Source: Rotaria socialis
Lineage: Eukaryota > Rotifera > Eurotatoria > Philodinida > Philodinidae
Direction: 5' to 3'
NCBI GenBank assembly: GCA_905331475.1
Contig: CAJNYU010001982.1
Location: 62,001 to 126,000 of the forward strand
Length of the DNA stretch: 64,000 nt
Shown here: piece by piece, positions 58,711 to 64,000 of the stretch
Layout of the letters: the number at the start of each line of letters is the position of its first letter
Numbering within the stretch: position 1 is the first letter of the stretch
Notes under the pieces: generated by a model
The model's input: the letters and a program-made list of their open reading frames with translations, nothing else
Database searches by the model: none
Told to the model about the DNA's origin: nothing
Translations under genes and position numbers: made by a program

Positions 58711-59106
58711 ATGACTAACAAAAGGGACAAATTCACCGCCAGAACATTTCATCGCAGCTCAATATGAATTTGCCTATGCTCCAAATCAGCCAATAAGTCA
58801 AAATCAATACAGACAACCGCCTCAATATCAGTATGAAGTAGCTTATCAGCAGGGCAAATCTGCTGATGTAGCCCGTATTCACGATTATCTAATGTGGTGT
58901 ATCATAAACTTGTTCGTTAGCGGATGTTTACTAGGACTATTTGTATTGATTCTATCTTTGCAATGTCACAATCAAAAAAAACAGCAAATGATATTATCGG
59001 TGCCCGAAAATCAAGTAATCTTGCATTAATACTCAACATTGTAATAACAGTAGTAGGCGTCCTGGGATGGATTATATTGATCGTGGCATTGGTTCTTTCT
59101 CGATAA
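58711..59106 (+). pseudogene. CD225/dispanin-like two-helix membrane protein, frameshifted
   Basis: The first frame encodes a Pro/Gln/Tyr-rich N terminus (QPISQNQYRQPPQYQYEVAY) and HDYLMWCIINLFVSGCLLGL then FVLILSLQ, the intramembrane segment of CD225 proteins (DxLxWSxxNxxxCCxxLGxxAxxxS). The rest, KKTANDIIGARKSSNLALIL and the second helix NIVITVVGVLGWIILIVALV, lies in another frame and ends at TAA 59104-59106. The change of frame falls in a run of eight A (58974-58981). The likely start ATG 58711 is also out of frame with the first part, the shift falling in AAAA at 58720-58723. Either two indels disabled the gene, or homopolymer errors in the sequence hide an intact gene. Dispanins sit in plasma or endosomal membranes; IFITM and PRRT proteins are relatives. 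Confidence 0.65.
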
Positions 59107-61777
59107 GCATTACACATAAGGCTGCTTACAAATGTTTAATTGGTCACACGATAAAAAGAAATATACTATACTCTCTATGTTCTTCGTTCTTGACATAATT
59201 CAAACACTAACTTGAAGGAATATACCTAGCTTCCACAGCTCATCGTTTAACAGTTTAAAATAAAAATAGCCTCTCTTCAAACCTCGCCTTATCTTGTGAT
59301 TACACCTCTAGGTTCCAAATACTTAACTTCGCAGTTAAATCTTAAGATAAAAATTCTCGTTAGATCATATTTTCGACAAAACTCTGTTTCTTACGTTTAT
59401 TGAAAGTTCGCGAGCTATTGATATATTTATTAGTTCCCTATGACAGATAAATGAAGAAATGAGTATCATTGTCTATGTAAGACGTGTTTTTTTAGGAATA
59501 GTTAAATTAAAGAATAAGAAAATTTTATAATGACTAATCTTGCTGAACTCATCCTCCTTCAATTCAGACGAAAACAAGAAGTAAAATAAGGTCAATCAAT
59601 CTGTGGCTAAGCTCGTATGGTCGGTTATGATGCATTGGCCGATCTTTGCCATGTTCTGTCGCGTTTTCACGCAGTGACATACGAGCTGAGGGCAGTGATC
59701 CAACTGACAGTTAAATCTTCACTTTGGGTAGTCACAATTGTAATATATGGTGTTTATTTCAAATGCAAACTGTATCGAGACAAAAATAGTTCCCAAAAGC
59801 CTACACCAATAAAATATTAAAGTTTGTATTGATACACAAAGAGCGCAATAACAGACGGCACTGGCATGTTTACAATATGTATTAATATTGATTAAGATAA
59901 ATTTTCATAATGAAGGATACATTTCAATGCACCCATGAAAAAAAATAAGATAAAATATGCGTTTCAACGCAAACTTTTAGAAGAAGCACGTTATTTCCTC
60001 GTTTAAACCTATTGATTTATTTTTTGACACGTTTTTTCTATTGAAAACTTGCTTAAAAAAAACGTTTCAACGCAGTGTTGAGAAAAAGCATTTTTTTTGA
60101 TAAAAACGCTTTGAAAAAACTTATTTAAACATTGTTTTTTAGATGAGTTTAACCTAAAGTGATAAGTGAGTAATAGTATGCGGAACCAAGTAAAGGTATA
60201 TTCATTGGTCTGCATGTTTTTATTAAAAACTAACCACTTTTGCATCTACACTCAGTAGAAAATTTTTAAGAGATTCATAACATCAGCGAACGGTTTTTGA
60301 GGCATCGCGTAGAACCGTTCCAATCCAAAAAGGTTAGGACCGAATGAGATCTAGTCATTTGAAAAATTTGTACCATATCCTAGTCAACAATTGTAAAGAA
60401 CGTGAAAAAATTATTTCACATGATGAGAATACTTTCTTGAAAATATAACAGTAAGAGAGACTGGCATCATTCGAATAGTCCAATGTTATTAGAAAATACG
60501 CAGTATTATTCGTGTTCATGTGATGCTATATGTCTAAAAAGGCGTATTTTAGGGCAAGTCATCCTTGTTTCCATTGAATTAAGATTAAGACTTTAGTTTG
60601 CTATGCATTTGAACAAAGGGAATCAATTGTGGCGAACTCTTTTTTTTATTAAACAGAAGAACTGTTGGTCATAACATAAATATTGATTTTAGATGAAAAT
60701 CACCATAGAGACACTTTATTATTTAAATTCATTTGATTAATATGTACCCTTTTAAAACGATGGAAAAAAGAGAAATTTGATTAGCAGTGTTGATTGACTT
60801 ATTTTACTATTGAAACATAAAATGTTGTGAATGTGCGAATGTGCCGATATTGATGGCACGCTTCGGTGACTCTCCTTCCTGCTCCTTCTGTTATCTTTCA
60901 ATTGGTCTAATGTCTTTCTCCTATATATACGTGTGCTATATATGAAGTTGTTACACTTTGGATATGTGAAGAAGTAAATAAGCATCATTGCCGAGAGTGA
61001 CTGTAAGCTACTCCACATCTCTCCAGTTTTCATTAACAATATCAACCCCAAAACAGAGTCACATATTTATCGCTACAGCGAATAAATGAAGAAATTGATT
61101 GAAGAATACAAATGATACGTATTGTTGCTTTCGAACAACTCATTATATAGTAGAAACAATCATTTGGGTTTATATTTGTAATAGGATGTGGATGTAGATG
61201 ACGACAAGAATGAAACCTATTCACAGCATCGGACTTGATCAGAAAACATTCATGAACGGTAAAACTATTATCCTGTGAATTAAGAATTGCACAAAAAATT
61301 GATCTACTTGATTGGAAATCTAAAAGCTGGGCAAGTTTCTGATTTTGCTTGCTTCACTGTATTTGAAAACTATTCGAGTATCACTAAAGTAAACGATTGC
61401 TGCACACAATTTTTGTTTATTAAGTGGACAGCCATCAAAACCGCACTTCCTTCCGTTTCTAGAATAAGTAAATTTTTATACCCATAGAAATGTCCAGAAA
61501 TTATTAATTTGAGTACTTACAGAGAAGAGAGAATAAGCGCGTAATCATATGCCATTCGATCGAATAGCTTATGCGATCATGCAGTTGTATTTTTGTCTCA
61601 TATTTTGGACAGTCTTAATTCCGTCATGATATTCGTTTGGTATATTGTCAAAATGTATGTGCATTCTAGTTTAATTATTCATTCCATTTATAATCAGCAT
61701 ATGGTAAATCCTTATATATCATAACAGCATATATAGAAACGCAATTTGATAGTTCTAGAACAAATGCGAGAAAAGAA
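59107..61777. other. Intergenic, about 2.7 kb, no gene seen
   Basis: AT-rich spacer. The open frames at 59617-59820, 60752-61051 and 61287-61487 have no family resemblance, signal or splice structure. No RNA gene or terminal repeat is evident. Confidence 0.5.
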
Positions 61778-62303
61778 ATGATTGCTCAAAAACTCATTTT
61801 TGTAATCCTTTTCATCTTGAATGGCTACTGTTTGTCTATGCCACAAAATTCAAGTAGTGTGGATTCAATCACAACAATGACAAAGCGTACATCGTTTTCA
61901 CCATTCGGAGAAAGCAATTTAAACGGGAATAAAGATGGGCGCAATATTCATACATGTGCTACGCCGCCGTGTAAGCGTTACTTTTTCTTTGGGACTTTTG
62001 ACATCTGTGAGCTCATATTTTAATGTTTATTTTTCGTATTTAGTTGTTCAGACAATTAATGGAGCTGAAGGTGAGCTGCTCACTATAAACTGTCCAAGGC
62101 TGCACACATCACTAAACATTGTGATCGCTTACTACGGAGTGCCTGGTTGTGGGTGTACAGAAGTCACTGCGACCGTCAGGTCTTATTGTGATTCTCATGG
62201 CACTGAAACATATTGTAGACTAATTCCTAGTAATCAAAATATGGGTGATGATCCTTGTTATGGAACAAGGAAGCAGTTTATAATAACGTATTATTGTCGT
62301 TGA
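61778..62303 (+). CDS. Secreted SUEL-type (galactose/rhamnose-binding) lectin, 150 aa
   Basis: Two exons (61778-61970 and 62044-62303) sum to 453 nt in phase, with an intron of 73 bp. A signal peptide (MIAQKLIFVILFILNGYCLS) is followed by a Ser/Thr-rich linker. The second exon is a compact SUEL/RBL domain: GAEGELLTINCP, IVIAYYGVPGCGC, VTATVRSYCDSHGTETYC, then NMGDDPCYGTRKQFIITYYC. The YG motif and the DPCxGTxK-Y-x-C motif that line the sugar site are both kept, as are the eight or so cysteines. Lectins of this family bind L-rhamnose or D-galactose and occur in sea-urchin eggs, fish eggs and latrophilin ectodomains. A single-domain secreted form here could act in immune recognition or in egg or mucus coats; that role is inferred. 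Confidence 0.87.
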
Positions 62304-63150
62304 ACTTTTTTTTATTATCGCCGTGAAGCATCATTCATTTTTCTCTCTAATAGATAATTACCAATGAAAATTGCACCAACGATTATATAATCTTGATATT
62401 GTCTAGTATTCCCTGCATCTTGGTACTCATTTAAGATAACGTTGAAACGAAAAATGTTACATTTAAGTAGGCTCTGTATTAGATGTAACGCTCAAAGCTA
62501 AGCGTGTCTATTGTTTTGTCCTTACTCTATGTTTTTGTATGTATTTTTATGTCCTTGGTGTTTGTCCTTAACTTCCTTTTTCTTTAATGGTTGAGGATTT
62601 AAATGTGTGATTTTTCTGTAACCGGGCCGATTCATGATATGAAGAGATGAAATAAAGAATAGTCCGATCGATCCAAACACTTCTTCTATCAGAAGGGTGT
62701 GGGTGTGTGTGTGAGGGTATGGGTTACCCTGATCATAATTCATCAAAAAGAATTTGAATCCTATACCGATGTACAGAGTAATTCACGTTTTATGTAAACA
62801 GTTTAGTGCCAGTTACCGACATCTACTGACGTTGACAAGTGTACCACTGGTGTGCGCTATGTTGGTTTGGCAGTTTGGCCCATAAAGAATAGAATATATG
62901 ACAAAAATAAAAAGTGAGTCACTCTTATTTTGATGCAACAAGGTAGTTTGCTTCATTGAAAATATTTTATGTGACATTTTTCTCGACAAATAAAAAGTAG
63001 TCTAAACTGCAGAAAAGTTAAATGGTCTATAATGAGATAAAAACGGATTCTGCGAGTACAGATCAAAATGTCTTCTAGGTAGATTGACGTGCACTTTCAA
63101 ATAAGAATATACATCTATTTTAGAATTGTATTCAAAAGATAGAGCCCCAG
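62304..63150. other. Intergenic, with a GT-rich stretch
   Basis: This holds a short GT/GGGT-rich run (about 62697-62730) and otherwise AT-rich sequence. No exon is seen before the ATP-grasp start. ORFs at 62522-62746 and 63002-63322 on the minus strand are not credible. Confidence 0.5.
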
Positions 63151-64000
63151 ATGGACACTTGTAATACAAACAAGTCAGTTGATGATCTTGCAACAAAGGA
63201 AGAGTAAGTACTCGAATTTTATTCACTATATATATACGTATATATAATGACATAATCAAATGTTGCATCAGGAAAAATATGATTATACCATCATTGATCT
63301 TACCTAAGACAGACAAACCCATTGTGGTTATTCTGACTCCGGAATTGAATGATACGTACTCTGGCGATTCTTGGCGATTTTCATTCGATCAGCTAGCTGC
63401 AAAGTTTCAAATGATTGGTGCTCATGCGATATCACTACCATGGCCCAAAGCACCCATTATACATAATTCTTCATCTTCGATTCGATATGTAGCCAATCTT
63501 GCTTGGGGCTATCATACTATCGTTGATCGATGGACAAAATGGCTCCATAGTTGGCCAAAAGATACGATATTAATCAATTCTCCATCGCTTCTTCTGTGGA
63601 ATACTCGAAAAACTTACTTGAAAGAATTGGAGAAAGCAAATATTTCAGTCATTCCAACATTGTATGTCGAACAGATTGATGAAAAAATACTGAATGATGC
63701 TGCAGCACATTTTTCCAGTTCTGACCTAATCGTCAAACCTCAAGTGTCGGCATCTGGTTTTAATATGGTACGCGTATTGGTTGGCAGTTCGGACTTTGCT
63801 TCGTCACCAAGTATAACATAAGAGAAAAAATTGTTTGTGATTCCAATCTATATACTTTTCTATTAAGAATCATTGAGTGTCACTGCGGCTATTGATGAGT
63901 TAATACGCTTGGGTGCTGCTCAATCGGCATCGATGATTCAACCTTTCATGCCAGATGTTATTCGTGAAGGTGAAGTTTCAGTACTCATGTTTGCTGGACG
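63151..64000 (+). CDS. ATP-grasp ligase, RimK/DcsG-like (5' part, runs off the window)
   Basis: Exons 63151-63203, 63272-63810 and 63868 onward join in phase. The start reads MDTCNTNKSVDDLATKEEKN, a short cytosolic leader with no signal peptide. The pre-ATP-grasp region includes KPIVVILTPELNDTYSGDSW and SLPWPKAPI. Next comes YLKELEKANISVIPTLYVEQ, the start of the ATP-grasp N subdomain, with DLIVKPQVSASGFNMVRV supplying the nucleotide-binding Lys (IVKP) and the flexible Ser/Gly loop. The last visible exon has SMIQPFMPDVIREGEVSVLM, matching the MIQPxxPxVxxxGExSLxFF strand of bacterial ATP-grasp proteins; the metal-binding Asp/Asn region lies beyond 64000. It should ligate a carboxylate to an amine with ATP; partners are unknown. 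Relatives are mostly bacterial, so horizontal origin is likely but unproven. Confidence 0.8.

Noticed and set aside
62697..62735. GT/GGGT-rich stretch resembling a bdelloid telomere repeat (TGTGGG)
   Set aside because: Only one or two units match and the rest is plain (GT)n; it is not a tandem telomeric array.
1..64000. CRISPR arrays, operons, rRNA and tRNA genes
   Set aside because: No regularly spaced direct repeats, no polycistronic arrangement, and no convincing A/B-box cloverleaf or rRNA core sequences were found on reading both strands.

Overview
The window is animal nuclear DNA. It is AT-rich and holds compact multi-exon genes with mostly short GT-AG introns (about 50-90 bp), animal families (dynamin, MTHFSD, SLC25A44, SLC46, SLC16, RBR ligase, CD225, SUEL lectin, EGF/chitin-binding protein) and several genes whose nearest recognisable relatives are bacterial in style (a YajO-like aldo/keto reductase, kelch repeats of the bacterial SGKVLVTGG type, an ATP-grasp ligase). 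That mixture, together with NHL-repeat secreted proteins and many small non-autonomous DNA transposons, best fits a bdelloid rotifer (Adineta/Rotaria type). This is inference: no marker gene settles the species.

Layout. 1-19.2 kb is gene-dense and almost all on the minus strand: a TPR protein, an MTHFSD-like protein, a protein kinase-like protein without catalytic motifs, dynamin (about 22 exons), an aldo/keto reductase and a HAD-fold protein. 19.2-29.4 kb is mostly non-coding, with one single-pass membrane protein and a cluster of inverted repeats (25.5-28.0 kb). 29.4-39.6 kb holds three transporters (mitochondrial carrier, SLC46-like and SLC16-like) and a secreted EGF/chitin-binding protein, with foldback and piggyBac-type miniature elements between them. 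39.6-50.5 kb is repeat-rich: hAT-type miniature elements, a nested foldback element, one unrecognised gene and a secreted NHL-repeat protein. 50.5-64 kb is on the plus strand: a cytosolic sulfotransferase, a secreted kelch protein, an RBR E3 ligase, a CD225/dispanin-like gene with two apparent frameshifts, a SUEL-type lectin and the 5' part of an ATP-grasp ligase.

There is no operon-like logic. The genes look like independent eukaryotic units: membrane trafficking (dynamin), transport (three carriers), secreted/extracellular recognition (EGF-CBM14, NHL, kelch, SUEL lectin) and detoxification (sulfotransferase, aldo/keto reductase). I joined exons by hand and kept a junction where splice consensus and reading phase agreed; several gene ends were fixed this way (pseudokinase start at 6888, kelch signal-peptide exon at 52063, RBR first exon at 54950, ATP-grasp first exon at 63151). 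An N at 32257 sits exactly between two near-identical copies of about 90 bp and marks a likely assembly join. I found no convincing new multi-gene system; the most unusual items are the pseudokinase, the MTHFSD-like protein with a long N-terminal extension and no RRM, the frameshifted CD225 gene and the dense set of miniature transposons with intact terminal repeats.
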